64,000 nucleotides of DNA from Sphaerotilus sulfidivorans (GCF_013426975.1 NZ_JACCPY010000012.1:47857-111856); one strand, 5' to 3'. Shown: positions 38,501 to 46,520, counted from the stretch's first letter. Notes: generated by a model from the letters alone, not told the origin. A program made the numbers and translations.

Positions 38501-39111
38501 GCGTAGCGGCTCAGCGCGATCGCGTGCAGGCCGTGGTCGAGGATCTCCTGCACCGTGCTCGGGAAGAACACCGGCATGCCGCAGGCCTTGAACACATGGT
38601 CGCTCTGGTGCGCGGCGGTGCTGCTCTTGGCGATGTGGTCGTCGCCGGCGATGGCCAGCACGCCGCCGTGGCGCGCGGTGCCGGCCATGTTGGCGTGCTT
38701 GAAGACATCGATGCAGCGGTCCACGCCCGGGCCCTTGCCGTACCAGATGCCGAAGACGCCATCGTGCTTTTTCGTCTGCGGGAACAGGTCGAGCTGCTGC
38801 GTGCCCCAGACGGCGGTGGCGGCCAGCTCCTCGTTGACGCCGGGCTGGAAGACGATCCGGTGCTCGGCCAGATGCTTCTTCGCGGCCCACAGCGACTGGT
38901 CGTAGGTGCCCAGCGGGCTGCCGCGGTAGCCGCTGATGAAGCCGGCGGTGTCCAGGCCGGCGGCGCGGTCGCGCTGCTGCTGCAGCATCGGCAGCCGCAC
39001 CAGCGCCTGCACGCCGCTCATGAAGGCGCGACCGCGGTCCAGGGTGTACTTGTCGTCGAGCGTGATGTGCTCGAGGGCGCGGCGCACGGCGTCGGGCAGC
39101 GGGGCGTTCAT
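35572..39111 (-). CDS. Fused indolepyruvate ferredoxin oxidoreductase
   Basis: 1179 residues, the length of single-chain (alpha-plus-beta fused) enzymes. The N-terminal part has FISGYRGSPLGTYDQSLW and a TPP-binding region around FCSGCPHNTSTRVPEGSRA and GGEGVAWVGQAPFTTDAHVF. A cysteine-rich piece follows (VCEGCGDCSVQSNC, NKDFSCVKGFCPSF), and the C-terminal pyruvate-oxidoreductase gamma-like part starts VVAGVGGTGVITIGQILGMA. It oxidatively decarboxylates aryl-pyruvates to acyl-CoA, feeding aromatic amino acids into arylacetyl-CoA degradation. Divergent from an Lrp regulator. Confidence 0.92.
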   Translation of the reverse strand: MNAPLPDAVRRALEHITLDDKYTLDRGRAFMSGVQALVRLPMLQQQRDRAAGLDTAGFISGYRGSPLGTYDQSLWAAKKHLAEHRIVFQPGVNEELAATAVWGTQQLDLFPQTKKHDGVFGIWYGKGPGVDRCIDVFKHANMAGTARHGGVLAIAGDDHIAKSSTAAHQSDHVFKACGMPVFFPSTVQEILDHGLHAIALSRYAGVWSGMKTIQEVVESSSSVSVDPDRVDILLPEDFQMPPGGLHIRWPDAPLEQEARLMDHKWYAALAYIRANRLNHNVVEGPNDRFGLIASGKAYNDLRQALHDLGLDDDTCRALGVRVHKVGVVWPLEASITRRFAQGLQEILVVEEKRQMIEYQLKEELYNWRADVRPNVLGKFDEPDGDQSGGEWSMPNPSQNWLLRAKADLTPSIIARAVARRLKRLGVPADVAARMDERLRVIDAREQALAAQAKTPVGERTPWFCSGCPHNTSTRVPEGSRALAGIGCHYMATWMDRDTVTFSQMGGEGVAWVGQAPFTTDAHVFANLGDGTYFHSGLLAIRQSIASGVNITYKILYNDAVAMTGGQRVGERPEGHSVPQIMQTLVAEGVAKLVIVTDDPAKYAGVALSPGVTVHHRDELDAIQRQFRALKGTTAIIYDQTCATEKRRRRKRGLMADPAKRVVINEAVCEGCGDCSVQSNCLSVEPVETEFGRKRRINQNSCNKDFSCVKGFCPSFVTVEGGQLRKPQRQKKGDLAALPPLPEPVLPVAESAWGIVVAGVGGTGVITIGQILGMAAHLEGKGVVTQDAAGLAQKGGATWSHIQIANRPEAIFTTKVDTAQADLVIACDPLVAAQRPTLATMQPGRTWVALNRHGAPTASLVRNPDWQFPEAGCDSALERAVGAQGLGAFDAEQAATELLGDSIYANPLLLGYAWQHGRIPLGRAAILRAMELNGVQVAANQAAFEWGRRCAHDPSGVRSLFAAQKVIQIVRRPSLDETIARRTEFLSAYQNAAYAEQYRAFVARVREAEAPLSSTRLTETVAQGLFKLMAYKDEYEVARLHADAAFAAKIGEMFDGEVKLVHHFAPPILGKTDAQGRPVKQAFGPWMHKALPWLAKLKFLRGTAFDPFGRTEERRTERALIQQYRASVEALLARLSKERLDTAVEIARLPLEIRGFGHVKAANLEKVRAKWAALEAGGRG

Positions 39112-39224
39112 CAGGCGGTCTCCATCTCGTGAATGGGGGCGCGCATGGAGCGGGTGTCCGGTCGGCGCCGATGCCGCCAGTCTAGGAGGGGTGCGCCGAG
39201 AGGTGTTTTCTTTCGATGGCGCCT

Positions 39225-39243
39225 GTTGCCTAATCCGGGCAAC
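39225..39243. promoter_or_regulatory. Inverted repeat GTTGCC-N7-GGCAAC between IOR and Lrp genes
   Basis: Perfect 6-base arms, 19 bases in all, 21 bases before the Lrp-family start and about 115 before the oxidoreductase start. Position and AT-richer spacer suit an Lrp/AsnC operator controlling both divergent genes. Confidence 0.55.
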
Positions 39244-39263
39244 TTCCTTTCTCGGAAAAGCCA

Positions 39264-39821
39264 ATGTCAGAAAGAGAAATTCAGGAAAACGCGATTTCAG
39301 GGATAACCCGCACCTCCGAGGGCATCGATCTGGACCGCTACGACATCGCGATCCTGGGCGAGCTGCAGCGCGACGGCCGGCTGTCGAACGCCGAACTGGC
39401 CACGCGCATCGGGCTGTCGGCCGCCCCCACCTGGCGGCGGGTGAAGCGGCTCGAGGAGGAGGGCTACATCACCGGCTACCGTGCGGAAATCGACAGAAGG
39501 CGAATCGGCCTGGGCGTCTTTGCATTCGTTCGCATCGACGCAGAACGAAACAACGCCGCAGCAACACAGGCCCTGGAGGATGGCATCCGCGCGCTGCCCG
39601 AGGTGGTGGCGTGCCACTACATCAGCGGCACCGGCACCTTCGAGCTGCAGGTGGTCACCACCGATCTGGATGCGTACTCGCGATGGGCCCGGGACACACT
39701 CTTCAAGCTGCCGAACGTCAAGGACATGCACACCAGCTTCTCGCTCGGCGAGGTCAAGTCGGCCGGCTCGGTCTGGCCGCTCACGCATCTGCCACTCACG
39801 CACTTGCGTGGCCGGACCTGA
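39264..39821 (+). CDS. Lrp/AsnC-family regulator
   Basis: 185 residues. Helix-turn-helix DRYDIAILGELQRDGRLSNA with ELATRIGLSAAPTWRRVKRL, then the RAM/AsnC ligand domain (CHYISGTGTFELQVVTTDLD). The conserved Lrp start normally falls near DLDRYD, so the first 20 residues are an extension. It is divergent from indolepyruvate oxidoreductase; Lrp regulators of this type commonly sense the aromatic amino acid whose catabolic gene they flank. That function is inferred. Confidence 0.88.
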   Translation: MSEREIQENAISGITRTSEGIDLDRYDIAILGELQRDGRLSNAELATRIGLSAAPTWRRVKRLEEEGYITGYRAEIDRRRIGLGVFAFVRIDAERNNAAATQALEDGIRALPEVVACHYISGTGTFELQVVTTDLDAYSRWARDTLFKLPNVKDMHTSFSLGEVKSAGSVWPLTHLPLTHLRGRT

Positions 39822-39844
39822 GGGATGGGCAGCGGGGCAGGAAT

Positions 39845-39859
39845 CGTTCAATATTCACG
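39845..39859. promoter_or_regulatory. Copy of the yfiR palindrome before a GGDEF gene
   Basis: CGTTCAATATTCACG matches the yfiR-upstream palindrome at 12 of 15 positions, keeping the ATTCACG half. It lies 28 bases before the GTG start of the first tandem GGDEF gene. A possible shared operator for c-di-GMP genes. Confidence 0.35.
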
Positions 39860-39886
39860 CTGGTAACACAATGTTTCCATTTTTTC

Positions 39887-41014
39887 GTGAATTCCTTTTC
39901 CTCCCGCGCTGTCGCCTTGCTGCTGGGTCCGCCAGGCCAGCAGCGCTGGCGCATCACCCAGAGCCTGATCGGCCTGGGTGGCTATCTGGCGCTGGTGCTG
40001 CTGCTGTGGCTGGGCAGCCAGGGTGAGGCCGCGCTGCTGGATCGGGCCCGGGTGCTGCCGCCGATGCTGGCGATGGGCCTGGTCGGCCTGCTGGGCTACG
40101 GGCTGATGCGCAGCGGCCTCAACCGCCGGCTGGCGCTGCGCTGTGGCTGCGAGCCCTCGCTGACGCTGCCGCAGACGCTGCTGGGCGTGCTGCTGACCAC
40201 CTGGGTCTACACGGTGACCGGCCAGGCGCGCGGGGCGGTGCTGGCGCTGCTGGCGGTGGTGGTGATGTTCTCGATGTTCGCGCTGCAGCGCCGTCAGGCG
40301 CTGGTGCTGGCCGGCGTCGCGCTGCTGATGCTGGCCACGGTGATGCGGGCGATGACGCTGGCCGACCCGTTCCGCTACCGCATCGAGGTCGAGGCGGTCC
40401 ACCTGGGCGTGACCGCGCTGGTGCTGATCGGCGTGACGCTGCTGTCGCTGCGCATGGCACGGCTGCGCCAGCGCCTGCGCGATCAGCGCACCGCGCTGGC
40501 GCGCGCGCTCGAGAAGCTCAGCGAGATCGCCACCCGCGACGAGCTGACCGGCCTGCCCAACCGCCGCGCGATGGGCGAGCTGCTGCTGACCGAGACCGCG
40601 CGCCATGCGCGGCTGAAGGCGCCGCTGTCGCTGGCGCTGCTCGACATCGACCATTTCAAGCAGATCAACGACCGCCTCGGCCATGCCGCCGGCGACGAGG
40701 TGCTGCGCGGCTTTGCGCGGCGCATCGAGGCCGAACTGCGCGGCGCCGACGTGATGGCGCGCTGGGGCGGCGAGGAGTTCCTGCTGCTGCTGCCCGGCAC
40801 CGCGGCCGAGCCGGCGCTGCAGGCGGTCGAGCGCCTGCGCGAGAGCCTGCGCCAGCAGCCCTTTGACCAGGTCGAGCCGGGCCTGCGCATCACCTTCTCG
40901 GCCGGGGTCGGCATCTGCCTGGGCCAGGGCGACATCGACAGCGCGATCGAGCGCGCCGACCGGGCGCTCTACCGCGCCAAGGCCGCCGGGCGCGACCGCT
41001 CCGAGCTGGCCTGA
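39887..41014 (+). CDS. Membrane-bound diguanylate cyclase (GGEEF), first of a tandem pair
   Basis: 375 residues from a GTG; no in-frame ATG precedes the conserved part. Six hydrophobic helices (about residues 22-190) form a MASE-like sensor, then a GGDEF domain: ATRDELTGLPNRRAMGELLL, LLDIDHFKQINDRLGHAAGD, ARWGGEEFLLLLPG. The I-site RxxD (RGAD) is intact five residues before GGEEF, so c-di-GMP feedback is expected. The next gene is a paralogue with the same layout. Confidence 0.88.
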   Translation: MNSFSSRAVALLLGPPGQQRWRITQSLIGLGGYLALVLLLWLGSQGEAALLDRARVLPPMLAMGLVGLLGYGLMRSGLNRRLALRCGCEPSLTLPQTLLGVLLTTWVYTVTGQARGAVLALLAVVVMFSMFALQRRQALVLAGVALLMLATVMRAMTLADPFRYRIEVEAVHLGVTALVLIGVTLLSLRMARLRQRLRDQRTALARALEKLSEIATRDELTGLPNRRAMGELLLTETARHARLKAPLSLALLDIDHFKQINDRLGHAAGDEVLRGFARRIEAELRGADVMARWGGEEFLLLLPGTAAEPALQAVERLRESLRQQPFDQVEPGLRITFSAGVGICLGQGDIDSAIERADRALYRAKAAGRDRSELA

Positions 41015-41064
41015 GCCGGAGCGGCTCGCCGTCAAGTCGGCGGCACGGGCGTCGATAGGCCGGC

Positions 41065-42228
41065 ATGTCCGAGCCGTTCCCCGTCCCCTCTTCCAGCGCT
41101 GTGGTGGCAGGCGTGCCGCCGCCGGTGCATCCGGTGCTGCAGGCGCTCATGCGGCTGGTGCTCGGACCGGCCGGACGGCAGCGGGTGCGGGTGTCGCAGA
41201 CCCTGCTCTCGCTCGGGGTCTTCCTGCTGTTCGCGCTGATCCTGCAGATGGCGGTGCTGCTCGGTCTGGCGGCGGCGGACCGGGCGTTCACGCTGACCGC
41301 CTTCAGCCTGTCGACCGCGGGCGGCCTCTATCTCCTGATCCGCAGCGGCTGGAACGAGGTGCTGCACCCGCCCGAGCCCTCGCTGACCCTGGTGCAGATG
41401 GTCTGCGCGATCACCGAGGTCTGCTGGGCCTACGCGGTGCTGGGCGAGGCCCGCGGCGTGGTGGTGGTGATGCTGATCGTGGTGCTGACCTTCGGCATGT
41501 TCGTGCTGCGTCCGGGCCAGGCGCGGGCGATGGCCCTGCTGGCCGGGCTGGAACTGGCGGTGGTCATGGTGCTGTGCAACCGCAGCGAGCCGCAGCGCTA
41601 TCCGGCCGAAGTCGAGATCATTCATGCCGGCATCGCGGTGCTGGCGCTGGGCGCGGTGGCCATCCTGACGATCCGCTTCGGCCGGCTGCGCCGACGCCTG
41701 TCCGATCAGCGCGAGGAGCTGCGTCAGGCGCTGGCCAGAATCCATGAGATGGCCACCCGCGACGAGCTGACCGGCCTGCCCAACCGGCGCACGCTGCGCG
41801 AGCGCATCGGGCAGTTCGGTGCCGGGCAGGCGCCGCTGTCGGTCGCGCTGATCGACATCGATCACTTCAAGCGCATCAATGACGAGCATGGCCACCCGAT
41901 CGGGGACCGGGCGCTGTGCCATTTCGCCCGGCTGGCCGAGGACGAGCTGCGCGGCAGCACCGACATCGTCGGCCGCTGGGGCGGCGAGGAGTTCCTGCTG
42001 CTGCTGCCGGAAACCCGTCCGGAGCAGGCGCATGCCTGCGTCGACCGGCTGCGCCGACGGCTGATGCGCCATCCGCTGCCGGGCGTCTCGCCGGTGCTGG
42101 TGATGAGTTTCTCGGCCGGCATCGGCGAGTGCCGGGGCGCCGAGGATCTCGATGCGGTCATCGAGCGCGCCGATCAGGCGATGTACCGCGCCAAGCAGGC
42201 CGGCCGCGGCCGCACCGAGCTGGGCTGA
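41065..42228 (+). CDS. Membrane-bound diguanylate cyclase (GGEEF), second of a tandem pair
   Basis: 387 residues. Same architecture as the preceding gene: six N-terminal helices, then ATRDELTGLPNRRTLRERIG, LIDIDHFKRINDEHGHPIGD and GRWGGEEFLLLLPE. The active site is intact, but the inhibitory position reads GSTD instead of RxxD, so feedback inhibition is probably lost. Both sensor domains share LGPAGRQR-type starts and EPSLTL loops, indicating a local duplication that has diverged. Confidence 0.88.
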   Translation: MSEPFPVPSSSAVVAGVPPPVHPVLQALMRLVLGPAGRQRVRVSQTLLSLGVFLLFALILQMAVLLGLAAADRAFTLTAFSLSTAGGLYLLIRSGWNEVLHPPEPSLTLVQMVCAITEVCWAYAVLGEARGVVVVMLIVVLTFGMFVLRPGQARAMALLAGLELAVVMVLCNRSEPQRYPAEVEIIHAGIAVLALGAVAILTIRFGRLRRRLSDQREELRQALARIHEMATRDELTGLPNRRTLRERIGQFGAGQAPLSVALIDIDHFKRINDEHGHPIGDRALCHFARLAEDELRGSTDIVGRWGGEEFLLLLPETRPEQAHACVDRLRRRLMRHPLPGVSPVLVMSFSAGIGECRGAEDLDAVIERADQAMYRAKQAGRGRTELG

Positions 42229-42251
42229 CGCGCGCCCGGCGCCTCATGTGC

Positions 42252-43574
42252 TCATTTCGGCCACAGCGCCCACAGGCGCAGCGGCTGCTTGGTGCGGCCG
42301 GCGCGGTCCTCGGCGCCATCACCCCAGCCCCAGAAGTAGTCGGCCCGCACCGCGCCGATGATGGCGCTGCCGGTGTCCTGCGCCACCACCAGGCGCTGCA
42401 GCGGGCGCGGCGCCGGCGGCGTGGCGCTCCAGGGCTGCGGTTCGGTGCTGGCCAGCCAGACCGGGGTGCCGTAGGGAATGCTGTCCTTGTCGACCGCGAT
42501 CGAGCGGCCCGGCGTCAGCGGCACGCCCTGCGCGCCGACCGCGCCGACCGACGGATCGGGCAGCGGCTCCTCGCGGAAGAAGACATAGCGGGTGTTGACC
42601 GCCAGCATCTCCTTGACGCGCTGCGGGTTCTGGCGCGCCCACTGGCGGATCGCCGGCCAGCTGGCCTGCTCCAGCGTGAAGGCGCCCTGTTCGACCAGCC
42701 AGCGGCCGACCGACTGGTAGGGCTGGTCGTTGTGACCGGCGAAGGCCAGGCGGGTGATGCTGCGCTGTCCGTCCGGCGCGGTGAAGGCCAGCCGGCCCGA
42801 GCCCTGGATCTGCACCAGCAGCAGATCCATCGGATCGGCCAGCCAGGCGATCTCGCGCCCCTTGAGCGCGGCCTGCGCCGCCGGCAGGCTGTCGATCTCG
42901 CCGCGGGTGTACCAGGGCTTGCGGCTGGCCAGATCGGCCGGCATCGCATGGATCGGCACGGTGTGGCGGGCGGTGCGGGTGCGGCTGGCCTCGAGCAGCG
43001 GCTCGAAGTAGCCGGTCAGCAGGCCGTCGGTCCGGCCCTCGGCGCTCTCGATGCGCCAGGGCTGCAGGCGCTGCTGCAGCAGCTGGCGCACCTGCGCCTC
43101 GGTGGGCGTCGGGCCGATGCGGCGCACCTCGCGGCAGGTGGCATTCCAGGCCGAGGCGACCGCAAACGGGCTCAGGCCGACGGTGCCGGTGGCCACCGCG
43201 GCGGCGGCCAGGCCGCGGCCGCTGGTGTTGCCGCCGTTGGCGGCGGTCAGCGCCTTGTCGCAGCTCTTCGTCAGCGCCGGCCAGGCCAGGGTCAGCGTGT
43301 CCTGATCCCAGCCGGGCAGGTCGCGCCATTCGGCCTTCACCCAGCGCCCGCGCGGGGTGGTGCGCACCTCGGCATCGCTGGCCAGCGGCGGCGGCGTCTG
43401 CACCGAGGGCGGAATCTCCAGCGGCGGCGGCGCGCTGTCGGTCGGGCGCGGCGGGGTGCCGCAGCCGGCCAGCGTGCCTAGAATCAGCGCGGCGGCCAGG
43501 GACAGCCCGCTGCGGGGCCGGAGGGTCGCGCGGCACAGGCCGACGGAACGGGATCGGAAGGACGAGGACGACAT
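42252..43574 (-). CDS. mltA: MltA, membrane-bound lytic murein transglycosylase A
   Basis: 440 residues. Lipoprotein signal with LAGC (Cys38), a Pro-rich linker, the MltA domain (GLLTGYFEPLLEASRTRTAR, VQIQGSGRLAF) and a C-terminal 3D domain with catalytic Asp context VVAQDTGSAIIGAVRADYF and GWGDGAEDRAG. It cleaves peptidoglycan at the outer membrane, leaving 1,6-anhydro ends. The start codon overlaps, on the opposite strand, the start of a 41-codon gene. Confidence 0.93.
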   Translation of the reverse strand: MSSSSFRSRSVGLCRATLRPRSGLSLAAALILGTLAGCGTPPRPTDSAPPPLEIPPSVQTPPPLASDAEVRTTPRGRWVKAEWRDLPGWDQDTLTLAWPALTKSCDKALTAANGGNTSGRGLAAAAVATGTVGLSPFAVASAWNATCREVRRIGPTPTEAQVRQLLQQRLQPWRIESAEGRTDGLLTGYFEPLLEASRTRTARHTVPIHAMPADLASRKPWYTRGEIDSLPAAQAALKGREIAWLADPMDLLLVQIQGSGRLAFTAPDGQRSITRLAFAGHNDQPYQSVGRWLVEQGAFTLEQASWPAIRQWARQNPQRVKEMLAVNTRYVFFREEPLPDPSVGAVGAQGVPLTPGRSIAVDKDSIPYGTPVWLASTEPQPWSATPPAPRPLQRLVVAQDTGSAIIGAVRADYFWGWGDGAEDRAGRTKQPLRLWALWPK

Positions 43575-43698
43575 GACGCTGCTGATTCTCGAAGCACTGG
43601 GGGCCGGGCTGCTGCTGGTCGGCATCGTCTGGTGGACGATGTTCTCGGGTCGCCGCGACGGCGAGCGTCGCCGCGACAAGCCGCCGTCGCAGGACTGA
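43573..43698 (+). CDS. Small single-span membrane protein (41 residues)
   Basis: The peptide begins MTLLILEALGAGLLLVGIVW and continues WTMFSGRRDGERR: one N-terminal transmembrane helix then a short basic tail. GAGG lies six bases before the ATG. Small proteins with the VWWTMFSGR-like junction are, from memory, common in Burkholderiales but uncharacterised. It begins head-to-head with mltA with overlapping start codons, so any promoter must lie inside mltA. Confidence 0.6.
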   Translation: MTLLILEALGAGLLLVGIVWWTMFSGRRDGERRRDKPPSQD

Positions 43699-43774
43699 GC
43701 CTCGAGCCCGCCCGGCAGCGCGCCGCGACTGTAGCGCGATCGCCCGGTCCGGGGCGGCCGGAAATGCGCCGGGC

Positions 43775-45844
43775 TCAGTGGTCTGACACGCGCCCGGCCG
43801 CGGCCTGCTCGACCTGCGCGGTCGGCCACAGGAAGCTGGCCGGCGCCTGGCGCAGCCGCCGGCGCAGCGCCGCATGAATGCGGCTGCGCTCGCGCACCTT
43901 CAGCCCGCGCGAGCGCAGCGCCAACCGGAAGGCCAGCAGGAAGCTCACCAGCACATTGAGCATGCCGGTCAGCGGGATCGCGGCCACGCACCACCAGAAG
44001 CCCGGCTCCTGCAGCACCTGCACGCCCAGCGTGCCCAGCGCCGCGGCGATCTGTCCGGCCGACAGCGTCACATGGCGCACCTCGATCGGCAGGCCGAAGA
44101 AGGCCGCCAGCACCGGCACGATGCCCAGCATCAGCCCGAGCGAGACATTCGCGGCGATGCCGGAAATGTTCGCGCGCCACCAGCGCGACCAGCGCTGCGC
44201 CCGCTCGGGCCCCAGCCAGCGCACGAAGCCGGGGTTCCAGGCGATCGCGCTGTCGATGCGGTGGAAGACGAAGGCGTTTTCCACCCAGCCGGCGATCAGG
44301 CTGGAGGCGAACAGCAGCACGCCGGTGAAGGCGGCGAAGCCCAGCGTCGGCCCCAGCAGCGTCAGGTTGTGCAGCGCGTAGTGCGCCGTCCTGTCGGCGA
44401 TCAGCGGCGCATCCTGCACCAGCCAGGCCATCGCCTGCAGCAGCACCACCACCGGCATGACCGTCATCAGGTTGCCGATGATGCCGGCGATCTGGCTGCG
44501 CAGCAGGTGCGCGACCTCGTCGACGAAGTCCTCGATCGCCGCGTCGCTGTCGCCGACATGCTCGAGCCGCGCGGCCATCGCCGGCGCGGTCATCGCCGGC
44601 TGCTTGGTCGCCACCGTCCAGTGCAGCAGCTGCACCATCACGAAGCTGACCGCGTAGTTCATGCCGGCCCAGAAGCCGCCCCAGAAGGCCGACAGCCCGA
44701 GCGCGCCGATGGCGAACTTCATCAGCGTGGTGCCGGCGATCACCAGGCCGCCGCCGCAGGCGCGCAGCAGCATGTCCAGCCATTCGGCGCGGTTGCGGGT
44801 GATGTAGTGCTCGCCGGTGGCGGCGCTGCGCTCGGCCACCTTGCGCGCCAGCATCGAGTAGTGGTGAGAGAACAGCCGGCCCAGGCTGCGCCGGCCCTGC
44901 ACGCCGCGGGCGAGCTGCGCCAGCAGCCACTGCCAGTCGCGCGCCGGCGCCGGCGAGGCCAGGCAGCCCAGCAGCGCCTCGATGCGGTCGATGCGCTCGT
45001 GGACCTGCTCGACCTGGAAGACGATGTCGACCGAGACGCCGTGCTCCTCGAGATGCTCGCGCACGCTGTCGATCGCGCGCCGGCAGGTCGACAGCAGCGC
45101 GCGCAGGTAGCGGATCTGCTGCAGCTGCGCGCCGCCGTCGCCGGCCGCCTCGGCCTCGGCGAGCTGCGCGGCGCTCTGCGCCAGCTGGAAGAAGGGGCGG
45201 TCGGCCAGCAGCGCCGGATCCAGCCGCGGCCGGATCGCCGCCGACAGCGCCACCGCGCGGATCTGGCTGGCGAGCATCTGCACCGAATCGATGAGCGCGC
45301 CGCGCCAGTGCCGTGTCTGCGGCTCGTCGAGCAGCAGCGCGCCCAGGCGCTTCAGCGTGGCCTCGTCGATCGCCTCGAGCCAGGCGGCGTCGCCGGCGTC
45401 ATGCAGCACCATCTGGAAGAGCTGGCCGAGATCGCCGGTGTCGGGCGTGGCCGGCAGCAGCCGGGTGCGCAGCCGCTCCACGAGTTCGCTGCTGAAGCCC
45501 GAGCGCGGCGAGAAGCCGAAGTCGGCCAGCAGCGTGGTGGCGTCCAGCGTGCCGAAGATCGACTGCAGCAGCGTGCGCACCCGGCGCGCATGCTCGGGAT
45601 GCGCCTCGAGCACATCGAGCATCAGCCGGAGCCGGCGCAGCGGCGCCGGGTCGGAGGTGCTGTCGGCGGGCGTGTCCTGGCGGCCGAGCGGCCGGCGCAG
45701 CCATTCGGCCAGACGGATCAGCCACAGATGCCGCTCCGGCCGGGGCGCCCGGGCGTCGGCCGCCTCCAGCAGGGTGCCGAGATCCCCGTCGGTCGACGGG
45801 CTCGGGCTGCGCCAGTCGCGCAGGGTCTGCAGCAGCCCCTTCAA
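43775..45844 (-). CDS. Gcr/site-specific-recombinase family membrane protein
   Basis: 689 residues from a TTG that overlaps the apaG stop (TTGA), the only start giving the full N-terminus. The first half is soluble and helical; the second has six or so transmembrane helices (SFVMVQLLHWTVATKQPAMT, GIIGNLMTVMPVVVLLQAMA, NISGIAANVSLGLMLGIVPV). The family is annotated as site-specific recombinase after gonococcal Gcr, yet the membrane topology makes a recombinase role doubtful. Probably coupled to apaG. Confidence 0.85.
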   Translation of the reverse strand: MKGLLQTLRDWRSPSPSTDGDLGTLLEAADARAPRPERHLWLIRLAEWLRRPLGRQDTPADSTSDPAPLRRLRLMLDVLEAHPEHARRVRTLLQSIFGTLDATTLLADFGFSPRSGFSSELVERLRTRLLPATPDTGDLGQLFQMVLHDAGDAAWLEAIDEATLKRLGALLLDEPQTRHWRGALIDSVQMLASQIRAVALSAAIRPRLDPALLADRPFFQLAQSAAQLAEAEAAGDGGAQLQQIRYLRALLSTCRRAIDSVREHLEEHGVSVDIVFQVEQVHERIDRIEALLGCLASPAPARDWQWLLAQLARGVQGRRSLGRLFSHHYSMLARKVAERSAATGEHYITRNRAEWLDMLLRACGGGLVIAGTTLMKFAIGALGLSAFWGGFWAGMNYAVSFVMVQLLHWTVATKQPAMTAPAMAARLEHVGDSDAAIEDFVDEVAHLLRSQIAGIIGNLMTVMPVVVLLQAMAWLVQDAPLIADRTAHYALHNLTLLGPTLGFAAFTGVLLFASSLIAGWVENAFVFHRIDSAIAWNPGFVRWLGPERAQRWSRWWRANISGIAANVSLGLMLGIVPVLAAFFGLPIEVRHVTLSAGQIAAALGTLGVQVLQEPGFWWCVAAIPLTGMLNVLVSFLLAFRLALRSRGLKVRERSRIHAALRRRLRQAPASFLWPTAQVEQAAAGRVSDH

Positions 45845-46215
45845 TGCAGCGCGTGAGCCTGCGACAGCTCGAATTCGGGAATCTCGGCCTCGAAGGGGCG
45901 GGCTTCGTCGGTCATGCAGAAATAGGTGCCGCGCATGCGCCCGCGCGGCGTGGCCAGCCGGGTCCAGCTGGTGTACTCGAAGCGCTCGCCGGGCTGCAGC
46001 ATCGGCTGGTGGCCGACGACGCCCAGGCCGCGGACCTGCTCGACATGGCCCGCGCCATCGACGATGACCCAGTGCCGGCCGATCAGCTGGCCGGCGACAT
46101 CGCCGGTGTTGACCACCGAGACGGTGTACGAGAACGCATAGACGCCCTGGGCGGCATCGGACTGCTCGGCCAGATACGCGGGCGTGACGGTGCAGGTGAA
46201 CTGGGGCTTGGGCAT
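45841..46215 (-). CDS. apaG: ApaG family protein
   Basis: 124 residues from the ATG giving MPKPQFTCTVTPAYL; ATGs at 46227 and 46236 would add 4 or 7 residues. The family pattern is clear: VTPAYLAEQSDAAQGVYAFS, IGRHWVIVDGAGHVEQVRGL, VVGHQPMLQPGERFEYTS and GTYFCMTDE. A small FN3-like fold linked to divalent-cation or nucleotide stress phenotypes; molecular role unsettled. It is followed with overlap by the Gcr-family gene. Confidence 0.92.
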   Translation of the reverse strand: MPKPQFTCTVTPAYLAEQSDAAQGVYAFSYTVSVVNTGDVAGQLIGRHWVIVDGAGHVEQVRGLGVVGHQPMLQPGERFEYTSWTRLATPRGRMRGTYFCMTDEARPFEAEIPEFELSQAHALH

Positions 46216-46301
46216 GCGGGGCATCATAGACGCCATGGGAATATCCCCATGTTTCATGATTTCCTGGCCCAACCCGACCATCGACCGTGAAAGGAATCGC
46301 G

Positions 46302-46520
46302 ATGTCCACCGAACTGACCCTGAAGATTGCCGGCATGAGCTGCGGCGGCTGCGTGCGCAGCGTGAGCGGCGTGCTGTCGGCGCTGCCCGGCGTCGAGCGC
46401 GCCGAGGTCTCGCTGGAGCGCGGCGAGGCGAACGTGCGCTTCGACGCCGCGCAGGTCACGCCGCAGCAGCTGCTGGCCGCGATCGACGACGCCGGCTTCG
46501 AGGCGGCCCTGCCGGCCTGA
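46302..46520 (+). CDS. CopZ-like heavy-metal-associated copper chaperone
   Basis: 72 residues: a single HMA domain with MSCGGCVRSVSGVL (CxxC metal site near residues 13-16) and the closing DDAGFEAAL. It would carry Cu(I) in the cytoplasm. AAGGA lies seven bases before the ATG. No copper ATPase or CueR-type regulator is adjacent, so this is an orphan chaperone gene, divergent from apaG across 86 bases. Confidence 0.88.
   Translation: MSTELTLKIAGMSCGGCVRSVSGVLSALPGVERAEVSLERGEANVRFDAAQVTPQQLLAAIDDAGFEAALPA

Noticed and set aside
39871..39900. ATG at 39871 as start of the first GGDEF gene
   Set aside because: It is in a different frame; the in-frame start that keeps the first membrane helix is the GTG at 39887.
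43775..45844. Taking the Gcr-family protein as a mobile-element integrase
   Set aside because: It has multiple transmembrane helices, no integrase catalytic motifs and sits in translational overlap with apaG, so it is a housekeeping-type gene despite the family name.
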